From the NCBI RefSeq assembly GCF_024749045.1, contig NZ_CP087184.1, forward strand, positions 6,429,932 through 6,493,931: a stretch of 64,000 nt of DNA, read 5' to 3'. This document shows positions 1-8,570 of the stretch, in pieces. The stretch is from Pseudomonas sp. B21-028. GTDB taxonomy: Bacteria; Pseudomonadota; Gammaproteobacteria; Pseudomonadales; Pseudomonadaceae. Positions within the stretch are counted from its first letter, which is position 1. Every line of letters begins with the position of its first letter. Below the pieces are notes generated by a model. It saw nothing but the letters and a program-made list of their open reading frames with translations. It was not told the origin of the DNA and made no database searches. The position numbers and the translations under genes were made by a program.

Positions 1-1311
1 CTCAAGGCCGCCAACGCCTTGATCGCCAACAACACCGGGCGCCTGGGCAAGGAATTGTGGACCGACGGCAGCGAAGGCGAAGCCATCAACCTCTACGCCG
101 CCTTCAACGAGCACGATGAAGCCCGCTACGTGGTGGAAACCATCGAGAACGCGCTGAAAACCGGCCTGGCCCGCAGCGACATCGCCATCCTGTATCGCTC
201 CAACGCCCAGTCGCGGGTATTGGAAGAAGCATTGTTGCGCGAGCGGATCCCCTATCGCATCTACGGCGGCCAGCGCTTCTTCGAGCGCGCCGAAATCAAG
301 AACGCCATGGCCTACCTGCGCCTGCTCGAAGGTCGCGGCAACGACGCCGCCCTGGAGCGGGTGATCAACGTACCGACCCGGGGCATCGGCGAGAAAACCG
401 TCGAAGCGATCCGCGATCATGCGCGTCACAGCCATGTCTCCATGTGGGAATCCATGCGTCTGCTGGTGGCCAACAAGGGCGTGACCGGTCGCGCCGCCGG
501 CGCTCTGAAGGCTTTCATGGACCTCATCGAGGACCTGGCCGCCAAATGCGCGGAGATGCCGCTGCACTTGATGACCCAGACCGTCATCGAACAGTCCGGC
601 CTGATTGCCTATCACGAAGCGGAAAAAGGCGAGAAAGGCCAGGCCCGGGTAGAAAACCTCGAGGAACTGGTCAGCGCCGCCCGCAACTTCGAGAACACCG
701 AAGAAGATGCGGACCTGTCGCCCCTGGCGGCCTTCCTCGGCCACGCCTCCCTGGAAGCCGGCGACACCCAGGCCGAGGAGCACGAAGACAGCATCCAGTT
801 GATGACCCTGCACAGCGCCAAGGGCCTGGAGTTCCCCTATGTGTTCCTGGTGGGCATGGAAGAAGGCCTGTTCCCCCACAAGATGAGCCTGGAAGAACCG
901 GGGCGCCTGGAAGAGGAACGCCGCCTGGCCTATGTCGGCATTACCCGGGCGATGCAGAACCTGGTGCTGACCTACGCCGAAACCCGACGCCTGTATGGCA
1001 GCGAGACCTACAACAAGGTGTCGCGCTTCGTACGTGAGGTGCCGAAAGGCCTGATCCAGGAAGTGCGTCTGTCCAACAGTGTCAGCCGTCCGTTCGGTGG
1101 CAGCCAACAGCACGGCACCAGCAGCCTGTTCGGCGGCAGCGACATCCCGGAGACCGGCTTCAGCCTCGGCCAGGCCGTGCGGCACTCGGTGTTCGGCGAT
1201 GGCGTGATCCTCAATTTCGAAGGCGCCGGCGCCCAGGCCCGGGTGCAGGTGAATTTCAGCGAAGGCAGCAAATGGCTGATGCTGGGGTATGCCAAGCTCG
1301 AGGCGATCTAG
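1..1311 (+). CDS. uvrD: DNA helicase II UvrD, C-terminal part (5' end outside window)
   Basis: Superfamily 1 helicase that unwinds DNA 3' to 5' in nucleotide-excision and mismatch repair. The frame is open from base 1, so about 430 C-terminal residues are seen and the Walker A half is missing. Visible parts are the 2A/2B region (DIAILYRSNAQSR, then PYRIYGGQRFFERAEIK), motif V (LMTLHSAKGLEF) and motif VI (EEERRLAYVGITRA). The C-terminal tail is tudor-like (VRHSVFGDGVIL to GYAKLEAI), as in UvrD and PcrA. Motif VI and the tail separate it from Rep. A REP hairpin follows the stop codon. Confidence 0.96.
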   Translation, partial: LKAANALIANNTGRLGKELWTDGSEGEAINLYAAFNEHDEARYVVETIENALKTGLARSDIAILYRSNAQSRVLEEALLRERIPYRIYGGQRFFERAEIKNAMAYLRLLEGRGNDAALERVINVPTRGIGEKTVEAIRDHARHSHVSMWESMRLLVANKGVTGRAAGALKAFMDLIEDLAAKCAEMPLHLMTQTVIEQSGLIAYHEAEKGEKGQARVENLEELVSAARNFENTEEDADLSPLAAFLGHASLEAGDTQAEEHEDSIQLMTLHSAKGLEFPYVFLVGMEEGLFPHKMSLEEPGRLEEERRLAYVGITRAMQNLVLTYAETRRLYGSETYNKVSRFVREVPKGLIQEVRLSNSVSRPFGGSQQHGTSSLFGGSDIPETGFSLGQAVRHSVFGDGVILNFEGAGAQARVQVNFSEGSKWLMLGYAKLEAI

Positions 1312-1331
1312 AAAGATTGCTCGATACTTTA

Positions 1332-1359
1332 TGTGGGAGCGAGCAGGCTCGCTCCCACA
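1332..1359. repeat. REP palindrome, single unit
   Basis: Perfect palindrome with 13-base arms, TGTGGGAGCGAGC and its complement, around a 2-base centre. It lies 20 bases after uvrD. The core is the typical P. fluorescens-group REP sequence and recurs at 5547, 29463 and 45894. The rest of the gap up to 1556 shows nothing else beyond a probable promoter for the next gene. Confidence 0.85.
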
Positions 1360-1556
1360 GTGACCTTTCGGCATCTGGCTGCTTTCCGATAGAACTTGTC
1401 CCCCTTTCCTACGGCCCAAAGCGAACAGGCCCTCCTGCGCCTCTGAAGCTGAACCTAAGCTGTCACGCAAAAGCCCGAAACACTCTGTCGCTAGCCAGCA
1501 ACAGTTCACCTGTGCAACATGGCGCGCGTGCTACTCACAAATGGGAATGCCTTTAT

Positions 1557-2429
1557 ATGAAACGTTTTCTGAGCATCGCCATGGCGTTGTGCATCGGCCT
1601 GACGATGGCCATCGACGCCAATGCCGCCAAACGCTTTGGCGGTGGTAAAAGTGCGGGCGCGGCCCCGACTCACCAGACCAGCCAGATGGCTCCGTCCTCG
1701 GCAGCCGGTCCGACTGCCGCCACCGCAGGCGCGGCCGGTGCCGCGGGTGCTGCCACCAAGGCCGGCGGTGCTTCGCGCTGGCTCGGCCCCCTGGCCGGCA
1801 TCGCCGCCGGTGGCCTGCTTGCCTCCATGTTCATGGGCGGCGGCTTCCAGGGCATGCAGATCTTCGACATCCTCATCCTCGGGGTCATCGCCTTCCTGGT
1901 GTTCCGCTTCATTGCCGCCCGTCGTCGCAAGCAGCAGGAACAATACGCTCCGGCCGGTCATGCGCCGATGCAGCGTGAAACATTCAACCAGCAGCCTGCC
2001 GGTGGCTCGATCTTCGGCGGCTCGGCACCCGTTGCCGCCCGTCCGGTGATCAACGCCCCCGCCTGGTTCAACGAAAAGAACTTCGTCGAAGCCGCGCGCA
2101 CCCACTTCCACTCCCTGCAGCAACATTGGGACGCGAACGAAATGGACAAGATCGCCGAGTTCGTGACCCCGCAACTGCTGGAGTTCCTCAAGCGCGAGCG
2201 CGCCGACCTGGGTGATGGCTACCAGTCCACCTACATCGACAACCTTCAGGTGCAGTTGGACGGTGTCGATGATCGTGCCGACAAGACCATCGCCACCCTG
2301 ACCTTCAGCGGTGTATCGAAGGACTCTCGCTTCGACCAGGGCGAAGCGTTCAGCGAAAGCTGGAACATGGAGCGTGCCCAAGGCGAAAACCAGCCTTGGC
2401 TGGTGGCAGGTATTCGCCAGAACGGTTGA
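1557..2429 (+). CDS. Tim44-like domain protein, exported or membrane-anchored
   Basis: Protein of 290 aa. It begins with a signal peptide (MKRFLSIAMALCIGLTMA, likely cut after DANA-A). An Ala/Gly/Thr-rich low-complexity linker follows (about residues 25-75), then a hydrophobic helix (LDAL-type stretch GMQIFDILILGVIAFLVF, about 100-118) followed by ARRRK. The C-terminal 150 residues match the Tim44/MPP domain pattern (FVEAARTHFHSLQQHWDANEMDKIAEF). The frame is open upstream to 1272, but ATG 1557 is chosen because the signal peptide starts there. Related Pseudomonas proteins are annotated as Tim44 domain proteins. The role is unknown and probably concerns the envelope. A strong terminator follows. 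Confidence 0.82.
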   Translation: MKRFLSIAMALCIGLTMAIDANAAKRFGGGKSAGAAPTHQTSQMAPSSAAGPTAATAGAAGAAGAATKAGGASRWLGPLAGIAAGGLLASMFMGGGFQGMQIFDILILGVIAFLVFRFIAARRRKQQEQYAPAGHAPMQRETFNQQPAGGSIFGGSAPVAARPVINAPAWFNEKNFVEAARTHFHSLQQHWDANEMDKIAEFVTPQLLEFLKRERADLGDGYQSTYIDNLQVQLDGVDDRADKTIATLTFSGVSKDSRFDQGEAFSESWNMERAQGENQPWLVAGIRQNG

Positions 2430-2453
2430 ACCTTTGCGCATTTCGCCTGTTGA

Positions 2454-2491
2454 AATAAGAGAACCCCGGCTCAAGCCGGGGTTCTCTTATT
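2454..2491. terminator. Rho-independent terminator after the Tim44-like gene
   Basis: A 17-bp perfect stem (left arm 2454-2470, right arm 2475-2491) with the loop TCAA. The stem holds a GC-rich middle and ends in TCTTATT on the + side and AATAAGA on the other, so it may work in both directions. Confidence 0.9.
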
Positions 2492-2570
2492 TCGCGGTTG
2501 CATCTATGGCGCGCTACTGTATAAACCGCCTCATGTAAAACCGCGCCATCGAGAACGAGGACACCTGGAC

Positions 2571-2978
2571 GTGGAAGAAATCATCGAACAATTGCGTGAA
2601 GCCAACGAACCGGTACCGGTTCCACTGGAGTTGCCCGACGAAGACTTGCTGGTAGAGATCGAAGAGCAGTTGTTCATCGATATCCCATTCGTCTTCAGGG
2701 AGTTTTTGCTGACCGTCAGCGATGTCATCTATGGCAGCCTGGAACCGGTCACCGTTACAGATCCCAATTCCCATACCTACCTGCCGGAAGTGGCCGCCAC
2801 TGCCTGGGATGCAGGTGTGGACCGCAGCCTGATTCCGATCTGCCAGGACGGCGACGATTATTATTGCGTCGAAGAAGACGGAACCGTGGTGCTCTGGCAA
2901 GCCGAAGAAGAACTGGTTGCCGAAGAAACCTGGGAGTCCGTCTGGCATTGGGCGCGGGACGTCTGGCTGGAAAGCTGA
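2571..2978 (+). CDS. SMI1/KNR4 (SUKH) family protein
   Basis: Acidic 135-aa protein with a GTG start preceded by GAACGAGG at 10 bases. It shows the SUKH layout: an N-terminal helix (MEEIIEQLREAN), then LPDEDLLVEIEEQL and a conserved IPFVFREFLLTVSDVIYGSLEP stretch (broken here at 20 residues for length), then a strand-rich middle and a Trp-rich C-terminal helix (WESVWHWARDVW). SUKH proteins are often immunity proteins for nuclease toxins, but many housekeeping orphans exist. No toxin gene adjoins it, and upstream lies a terminator, so it is probably monocistronic. Function is not assigned. Confidence 0.8.
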   Translation: MEEIIEQLREANEPVPVPLELPDEDLLVEIEEQLFIDIPFVFREFLLTVSDVIYGSLEPVTVTDPNSHTYLPEVAATAWDAGVDRSLIPICQDGDDYYCVEEDGTVVLWQAEEELVAEETWESVWHWARDVWLES

Positions 2979-2991
2979 TCAGCACCAGGGA

Positions 2992-4755
2992 TCAATGCCC
3001 GGACGACTCCTTGTGGTTGTCCAGGGTTTCCATCAAGGCCACCTGCATCCGTGTATGCAGGCGGACAAACCAGCGCCAGAGCAATGCCGCCACGGCTGTC
3101 GCCACCACGGCAATCAACACCAGCAACTTGTTGGTCGGCAGGATACTGGCCGACAAGGCTGCCAACAGCAGGAAAATCACCAGCAGCGAGAGGATAGGGA
3201 TCACTTCGGCGATCACCCGCCGCACCCGCTGGGTGTGACGACCGGCCATCTCGGCCTTCACGCCCATCTCCGCCAACAGCATCGACAATGCCTTGAGCTT
3301 GCGATAGGCCGCGATCAGGAAGGGCAGCGACAACAGCAGCGCCCCGCCCCAGATCAACGCCTTCCGCCAGCTCGGGTCACTGATCCAGTCCTGCATGTAG
3401 ACCGACATCCGCTCGGCGAAATACCCGCCCGACACAAAAATCGCGATCACCAGTGCCAGGTTGATGCCCACCTGCAGCAAGATCCGCCTGATCATCGACG
3501 CGACCAATGCTCCTTCGCCCTGAGGCTGGATGCTGCGCAGCCATTCACCGTACATGCCCAACACCCGCGTCAGCCGTTGCGGCATGACAGCCGCCAACTT
3601 GAGGGACAACGGATCGGCGGCACGGATCAAATAAGGCGTCAACAGTGTGGTCAGCACCGAGACGGCGACCGCTACCGGATAGAGGAAGTCACTGGTGACC
3701 TGCAGCGTCATCCCCAGTGAGGCGATGATGAAGGAGAATTCGCCAATCTGCGAAAGCCCCATCCCGACTCGCAACGAGGTGCGTCCATCGTTGCCGGCGA
3801 TAAAGGCGCCGAGGCCGCAGGACAACATCTTGCCCAGCACCACGGCCGCCGTGATCACGGCAATCGGCCAAGCGTACTGCAGCAATATGGCCGGGTCGAG
3901 CATCAGGCCTATGGCGACGAAAAAAATTGCACTGAACAGATCACGCACCGGCTCTACCAGCCGCTCGATTTTCAGCAACTGCCGGGACTCGGCCATGATC
4001 GCCCCGATCAGGAAGGCCCCCAGCACCATGCTGTATTCCAGTTTTACCACCAGCAGGCAGAAGCCGAAACACAGGCCCAACACGGTGATCAGCAGCATCT
4101 CGTTGCTGTCGAACTTCGCCACGTAGGCCAGCAGCCTCGGCACCAGCAGGATACCGACGACCAGCGCGACGATCATGAACAAAGACAGCTTGCCAACGGT
4201 GGAGAACACCTCGCCGGAGCTCACCGTTCCGCTGACGGCGATGCTCGATAACAAGGCGATGATGCCGATGCCCAGGATGTCTTCAACGATCAGCACACCG
4301 AAAATCAGCTGCGCGAAGCGCTCGTTCTTCATCTTCAGATCGTTGAGCGCCTTGACGATGATCGTGGTCGAGGAAATGGCCAGGATGGCGCCCAGGAATA
4401 GCGAGTCCATGGTATTCCAGTCGAACCAGCGACCGATTTCATAGCCGATCCAAATCATCAGCACGATTTCGAGGAACGCTGCGATAAACGCCGTGGCGCC
4501 AACCTTGAACAACTTGCGCAGGCTGAATTCCAGGCCCAGACAGAACATGAGGAAGATCACACCCAGCTCGGCGAGGGTCTTGATGGTGTCTTCGTCATGG
4601 ATGAAGCCGAATGGCGGCGTATGGGGGCCGATAAGAAAACCGGCAACGATGTAGCCCAACACCACCGGTTGCTTGAAACGATGGAAGAGCACGGTCACCA
4701 ACCCGGCCGCCATCATGATGATTGCCAGGTCTTGAATGAAATTGATGGCGTGCAT
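2992..4755 (-). CDS. CPA2-family cation:proton antiporter (KefB/YbaL-like), no RCK domain
   Basis: Inner-membrane monovalent cation/proton antiporter of 587 aa. The N-terminal Na_H_Exchanger domain has about 12 membrane segments. The family pattern is clear: LGYIVAGFLIGP, ELGVIFLMFCLGLEFSLRKL, then ISSTTIIVKALND and QIGEFSFIIASLG. After about residue 370 there is no TrkA-N/RCK Rossmann domain as in KefB, KefC or YbaL. Instead three or four more hydrophobic segments follow. The start at 4755 (MHAINFIQDL) is preferred over an in-frame extension to 4920 because AGGGAG precedes it and the hydrophobic domain begins there. It converges on the SUKH gene. The ion is not predictable. Confidence 0.88.
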   Translation of the reverse strand: MHAINFIQDLAIIMMAAGLVTVLFHRFKQPVVLGYIVAGFLIGPHTPPFGFIHDEDTIKTLAELGVIFLMFCLGLEFSLRKLFKVGATAFIAAFLEIVLMIWIGYEIGRWFDWNTMDSLFLGAILAISSTTIIVKALNDLKMKNERFAQLIFGVLIVEDILGIGIIALLSSIAVSGTVSSGEVFSTVGKLSLFMIVALVVGILLVPRLLAYVAKFDSNEMLLITVLGLCFGFCLLVVKLEYSMVLGAFLIGAIMAESRQLLKIERLVEPVRDLFSAIFFVAIGLMLDPAILLQYAWPIAVITAAVVLGKMLSCGLGAFIAGNDGRTSLRVGMGLSQIGEFSFIIASLGMTLQVTSDFLYPVAVAVSVLTTLLTPYLIRAADPLSLKLAAVMPQRLTRVLGMYGEWLRSIQPQGEGALVASMIRRILLQVGINLALVIAIFVSGGYFAERMSVYMQDWISDPSWRKALIWGGALLLSLPFLIAAYRKLKALSMLLAEMGVKAEMAGRHTQRVRRVIAEVIPILSLLVIFLLLAALSASILPTNKLLVLIAVVATAVAALLWRWFVRLHTRMQVALMETLDNHKESSGH

Positions 4756-5033
4756 CGGTCGGGCTCCCTGATCAAAATGACTCATCGCCAAGCTGGATAA
4801 GTCCACTTCCTTTGTAGGAAATGCCCTTGCGATGGGCTTTTGCAGGTTAACACCGCGACTTCCGACAAAAAGACGGTGCAATATATGGAAACAGATCCAT
4901 CGACGCGTGACGGCGGGCACAGGCGCAGCGTCCCGATATCGGTGGTTTTGAAAAACCTGATGGCCTATGGGCCAGCGACCAGCGTCCGCAGAGGCGCACT
5001 CCCTGAATTGCTGCCTTGAACCGTGAGTACGTT

Positions 5034-5519
5034 ATGGAACCCGGAAACGCCCAACTGTCGATGACGGTGTTGATGACCCCCGATATGGCCAACTTCTCTG
5101 GCAATGTCCATGGCGGTACCCTGCTCAAATACCTCGACGAAGTCGCCTACGCTTGTGCCAGCCGTTATGCGGGACGCTACGTGGTGACCTTGTCGGTGGA
5201 TCAGGTGATCTTTCGCGAGCCGATTCATGTCGGCGAACTGGTGACCTTCCTGGCCTCGGTGAACTACACCGGCAACACGTCGATGGAAGTGGGCATCAAG
5301 GTCGTGACCGAAAACATTCGCGAACGCTCGGTACGCCACACCAATAGCTGCTTCTTCACCATGGTTGCGGTGGATGACCAGCGTAAACCCGCGACGGTCC
5401 CGCCCTTGCAGCCACAGAACAGCGAAGCAAAGCGCCGCTACGAGCAAGCGCAGCAGCGCCGGCAGATCCGCCAGGAACTGGAGAGGCGTTACCAGGAGAT
5501 CAAGGCGGACGGGCCTTAA
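5034..5519 (+). CDS. Acyl-CoA thioesterase, hotdog fold (YciA/acyl-CoA hydrolase type)
   Basis: 161-aa cytoplasmic thioesterase that hydrolyses acyl-CoA to free acid and CoA. The hotdog helix with its catalytic Asp is seen as NVHGGTLLKYLDEVAYACA, followed by VDQVIFREPIHVGELV and the strand TSMEVGIKVVTENI. The C-terminal 40 residues are a highly charged Gln/Arg helix (EQAQQRRQIRQELERRYQ). ATG 5034 is used; an in-frame TTG lies at 5016. The chain-length preference cannot be read. Confidence 0.88.
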   Translation: MEPGNAQLSMTVLMTPDMANFSGNVHGGTLLKYLDEVAYACASRYAGRYVVTLSVDQVIFREPIHVGELVTFLASVNYTGNTSMEVGIKVVTENIRERSVRHTNSCFFTMVAVDDQRKPATVPPLQPQNSEAKRRYEQAQQRRQIRQELERRYQEIKADGP

Positions 5520-5546
5520 CCATTCAGCTTGTGGGACCGACTTGCG

Positions 5547-5623
5547 CCCTTCGCGAGCAGGCTCACTCCCACAGTATCTGAACCTACTCGGTCAACTGTG
5601 GGAGTGAGCCTGCTCGCGAAGGG
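5547..5623. repeat. REP doublet (inverted pair, BIME-like)
   Basis: Two 29-base arms (5547-5575 and 5595-5623) that are perfect reverse complements around a 19-base loop. Each arm contains the REP core with GTGGGAGTGAGCC. It sits between the convergent thioesterase and pdxY genes and could act as a shared transcript end. Confidence 0.9.
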
Positions 5624-5634
5624 GCCGGCATTGA

Positions 5635-6507
5635 TCAAAGATTGATCGGCACTGCCTCGAAGCGTACCCGCGGATGAGCGATCCGATCCTGGGCACGGAC
5701 CAGCTCCAGCTCATAGCTGGCGCAAGCCTGGGTTTCCAACAGCACCTCATGCACTGCAGCAGCGGTGAATTCGAAAGCCGCCACCAGGCTGTCTCCCAGC
5801 AGGATCCGCGCCAGGAACAACCCCGAGGTCAGGTCACCCACGCCCACTGGCTGGCGAGGGAAAGCCAGCAGGGGACGGCTCAGGTGCCAGCTGTCATCGG
5901 CAGTCACCAGCAACATCTCGAAGCGATCCTCGGGCTTGCCGGGGTAGGCCAAGTGCTTGACCAGGACAGCCTTCGGTCCGCGAGCCATGAGTGCGCGAGC
6001 CATGGCGAGGCAATCGAGCAACGACTGCGCCTTGCGCCCCGAGAAGCTGTCCAGCTCCAGTTGATTCGGGCACATGAGGTCAGCCACGGCCGCAGCCTCA
6101 TTCAACAGGAACTCACTGACCTCCGGCGCCACGATACAGCCCTTCTCCGGGTGCCCCATGACCGGATCGCACAGATACAGCGCCTTGGGGTTAGCGGCCT
6201 TGATCCGAGCCACGCCCGTCAGAATCGCCCGCCCCTGGGCGGCACTGCCCAGATAGCCGGACAGCACCCCGTCGCAATGACCCAGTTCACCAATCGCTGC
6301 AATGCCCTCGACCAATGCCGGTATCTGCTGCGATGCGAGCACCTCGCCAGCCCATTGGCCGTACTGGGTGTGATTGGAGAACTGCACGGTATTGAGCGGC
6401 CAGACATTCACGCCGATACGCTGCATGGGAAATACCGCAGCGCTGTTGCCTGCGTGACCGAATACCACGTGAGACTGGATGGCAAGCAGATGAGGCGTCC
6501 GTTTCAT
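5635..6507 (-). CDS. pdxY: Pyridoxal kinase PdxY
   Basis: 290-aa ribokinase-fold enzyme that phosphorylates pyridoxal with ATP in vitamin B6 salvage, cytoplasmic. Recognised by the N-terminal [20 protein letters not shown], by [15 protein letters not shown] and by the C-terminal anion-hole motif [15 protein letters not shown] (a variant of GTGD). Length matches PdxY (about 287 aa). It is a single gene between REP units and the divergent DUF3301 gene. Confidence 0.95.
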   Translation of the reverse strand: MKRTPHLLAIQSHVVFGHAGNSAAVFPMQRIGVNVWPLNTVQFSNHTQYGQWAGEVLASQQIPALVEGIAAIGELGHCDGVLSGYLGSAAQGRAILTGVARIKAANPKALYLCDPVMGHPEKGCIVAPEVSEFLLNEAAAVADLMCPNQLELDSFSGRKAQSLLDCLAMARALMARGPKAVLVKHLAYPGKPEDRFEMLLVTADDSWHLSRPLLAFPRQPVGVGDLTSGLFLARILLGDSLVAAFEFTAAAVHEVLLETQACASYELELVRAQDRIAHPRVRFEAVPINL

Positions 6508-6627
6508 GGGGAGGGTTTTCCGTAAAACGATTGAAATTCAAGCCGCGCAGTATGCGACTAAACGCAGCCTGTACGACAGACCGGCGACACAGTTAAGCTG
6601 ACAGCAACTTGTGGGAGCACTTCGTTC

Positions 6628-7050
6628 ATGCTGACTCTTGGAAACATCTTCGTGCTGATGCTGCTGGCCACCGGCGGCGCCTGGTTGTGGCACAACCATG
6701 GTTTGCGCGAACGGGCCCTGGCGAGGGTCGTGCAGCATTGCGCCAACCTCAAGATCGAGCTGCTGGACGGTAACGTAGCGCTGAAGAAGATCGGTTTCGT
6801 GAAGGATGGCAGTGGTCGGCGAAGGCTGGCCCGTGTCTACAATTTCGAGTTCACCGTCACCGGCGAGTCCCGTCATGCCGGCACCATTACCCAGTTTGGT
6901 GCCCACAGCGCGCAGATTGAACTCGCGCCGTATCCGATGCCCTTCGAAGAACCCCCCGAAACGCCGGTTGGGCCGATCCAGACCAGACCCCGGGCCGAGG
7001 TCATCGAGCTAAGCCAGTGGCGTCAGGAACACAACAAGTGGAAGCCTTGA
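6628..7050 (+). CDS. DUF3301 domain protein, membrane-anchored
   Basis: 140-aa protein. An N-terminal hydrophobic segment (NIFVLMLLATGGAWLW, residues 6-21) is followed by HNHGLRERALARVVQHC, the typical DUF3301 signature, then LDGNVALKKIGFVKDG and a strand pair (VYNFEFTVTGESRHAGTI). The C-terminal 40 residues are Pro-rich. It is predicted to face the cytoplasm with one membrane anchor. The family has no known function. It converges on the following cobW gene. Confidence 0.85.
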   Translation: MLTLGNIFVLMLLATGGAWLWHNHGLRERALARVVQHCANLKIELLDGNVALKKIGFVKDGSGRRRLARVYNFEFTVTGESRHAGTITQFGAHSAQIELAPYPMPFEEPPETPVGPIQTRPRAEVIELSQWRQEHNKWKP

Positions 7051-7062
7051 AACAGGTCTGAC

Positions 7063-8028
7063 TCAGAAGCGCCGACAGTTCGCCAAGCCGGCTTGCAACG
7101 CTTCAACGTCTTGCGGCTGGCCGAAAATCAGTTCGAGCCGTGAATCCTGGCGCCATTCGCTGGCTTGCCAAGTCAGCGCCCCTCCATCCAATGCATTGGC
7201 TGACACCCAGCCGTCGTGACTGTGGATAACCAGCTTCGCCCGTTTCCAGTTCCCGCCTCGCAGCCATCCCGTCACGGCCGCAGTGTCGAAACGTTGACTT
7301 GGATGCCAACGCCAGCCGATGCTCCAACCCTCTTCTCGCTCCTGATACAGGCAGATCGGCAACGTTGGATCACTCCAGATCGCCGGCATCTGACCCACAT
7401 CCCTGGGCAGGCTCGAGTTATCCACAGCCCCACTCCCCCGCGCACCCCACCCCGGCAGCCTGCCGAGGGGCAATGCGGCCTGTTGCGTCCAGTGCTGCGC
7501 AAGGGGCGGTAGCTGGGCGGCGATGCGGGCGCGGTCGGTTTCACTGAGGCCTTCGGACTTGTTCAGCACCAGCAGCCCGGCATCGGCCAGCGCTTGCTGC
7601 TGCGCCTCGGGCAAAGGTTTGCCTTGGGCCAGCGCCTGGGCATCCAGGACCATCACGCAGGGCTGGACCGCCAGCACGCCGAGCCACGGCGGCTGTTGGA
7701 GCTGCAGCAGCAGTTGCGCAGGATGGCCCAGGCCGGAGGGCTCGATAAACAGCCGGTCCGGTCGCGCCTTGCGCAGCAGACGGCCGAGGCCGATCTGAAA
7801 CGGCGCGCCGTTGACGCAGCACAGGCAGCCCCCAGCCACTTCCCCCAGTGCGATACCATCGGCCGTCTGAGTCAACAAGGCGGCATCCAGGCCGATCTGG
7901 CCGAACTCGTTGATCAGCACCGCCCAGCGCTCATCGGCCGGGCGTTGGGCCAGCAATTGCCTGATCAGGCTGGTTTTGCCGGCTCCCAGGGAACCGGCAA
8001 TGACATGGGTGGGGATGTTCTGCAACAT
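7063..8028 (-). CDS. COG0523 (CobW/YjiA-type) GTP-binding metallochaperone
   Basis: 321-aa G3E-family GTPase. The P-loop is GSLGAGKTS (residues 12-20), the metal-binding CxCC is GCLCC (Cys68, Cys70, Cys71), the Walker B-like segment is DRLFIEPSGLGHP, and the guanine motif is NKSE. The C-terminal CobW_C domain is short. COG0523 proteins bind zinc and hydrolyse GTP; several are Zur-controlled. It is divergent from the small secreted gene at 8057 with only 28 bases between the starts, so its promoter probably overlaps that gene. No Zur palindrome is visible in that gap. It is a second COG0523 protein besides the ZigA-like one at 9221. Confidence 0.88.
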   Translation of the reverse strand: MLQNIPTHVIAGSLGAGKTSLIRQLLAQRPADERWAVLINEFGQIGLDAALLTQTADGIALGEVAGGCLCCVNGAPFQIGLGRLLRKARPDRLFIEPSGLGHPAQLLLQLQQPPWLGVLAVQPCVMVLDAQALAQGKPLPEAQQQALADAGLLVLNKSEGLSETDRARIAAQLPPLAQHWTQQAALPLGRLPGWGARGSGAVDNSSLPRDVGQMPAIWSDPTLPICLYQEREEGWSIGWRWHPSQRFDTAAVTGWLRGGNWKRAKLVIHSHDGWVSANALDGGALTWQASEWRQDSRLELIFGQPQDVEALQAGLANCRRF

Positions 8029-8056
8029 ACTCGGCGACTTTTGATGGAGGTGAACG

Positions 8057-8410
8057 ATGCGGATAATCGGTTGGTGCTTGTTGGCGCTGTTTTCGGACCA
8101 GGCACTGGCCCAGGCTTGCGTGGTTCACAGTCAAGCGGAGCGGCTCGATGTGAAAGTCTGCCAGCAGAACCGCAGTATCCCGCCCAAACTGTTCGCCGAC
8201 GGCTTCTGCCAACCGAACCTCGCCGGGCAGAAAGTCGACGTGCAATACGTCGATCAATGCCCCGGCGGTGCCTTTGGCATCTGCAGCAACGCCCAGGTTG
8301 CCAATATGCCTTACCGACAGGATATTCACTATTACGGCGTCGCCACCGATACCGCTTATCTCAAGCCGTTTTGTGAAGGCAAAAGCCAGGGTACCTGGCT
8401 CAAACCTTAG
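8057..8410 (+). CDS. Small secreted cysteine-rich protein, unknown function
   Basis: 117-aa protein with a signal peptide (MRIIGWCLLALFSDQALAQA). The mature part has six Cys (21, 35, 51, 68, 76, 106), which suggests three disulfides in the periplasm or outside. GGAGGT precedes the ATG at a good distance. No family is recognised. It lies among zinc-starvation genes, which hints at a link to metal supply, but that is inference from position. The last base of its TAG stop is also the first base of the MITE-like repeat at 8410. Confidence 0.75.
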   Translation: MRIIGWCLLALFSDQALAQACVVHSQAERLDVKVCQQNRSIPPKLFADGFCQPNLAGQKVDVQYVDQCPGGAFGICSNAQVANMPYRQDIHYYGVATDTAYLKPFCEGKSQGTWLKP

Positions 8411-8564
8411 GCTCTGTGTAAAAAGTCTTGAGACGCAGGTCAGGCAAGGCGAAAACAGCCGAGGAACGGCCGGGGTCGCGCTCGACTTTACGGGTTGTAA
8501 ATGAGCATTCCGAGGCTGTTTTCAACGCAGCATCACCGAGTATCAAGGCTTTTCATACAGAGCC
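8410..8564. mobile_element. MITE-like element with imperfect terminal inverted repeats
   Basis: A 155-bp stretch whose ends are inverted copies of about 25 bases: GGCTCTGTGTAAAAAGTCTT on the left, and on the right the complement of GGCTCTGTATGAAAAGCCTT. Inside, GAAAACAGCCGAGGAA is answered by a near-complement at about 8505-8524. It has no open frame for a transposase. The ends resemble IS5-type termini, so it is probably a non-autonomous remnant. No clear target duplication is visible. Confidence 0.6.
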
Positions 8565-8570
8565 CAGGTT

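Noticed and set aside
1272..1556. N-terminal extension of the Tim44-like protein back to 1272
   Set aside because: It would run through the uvrD end and a REP hairpin, and would bury the signal peptide.
4756..4920. N-terminal extension of the antiporter
   Set aside because: The membrane domain starts at MHAINF, and an AGGGAG ribosome site stands before that codon.
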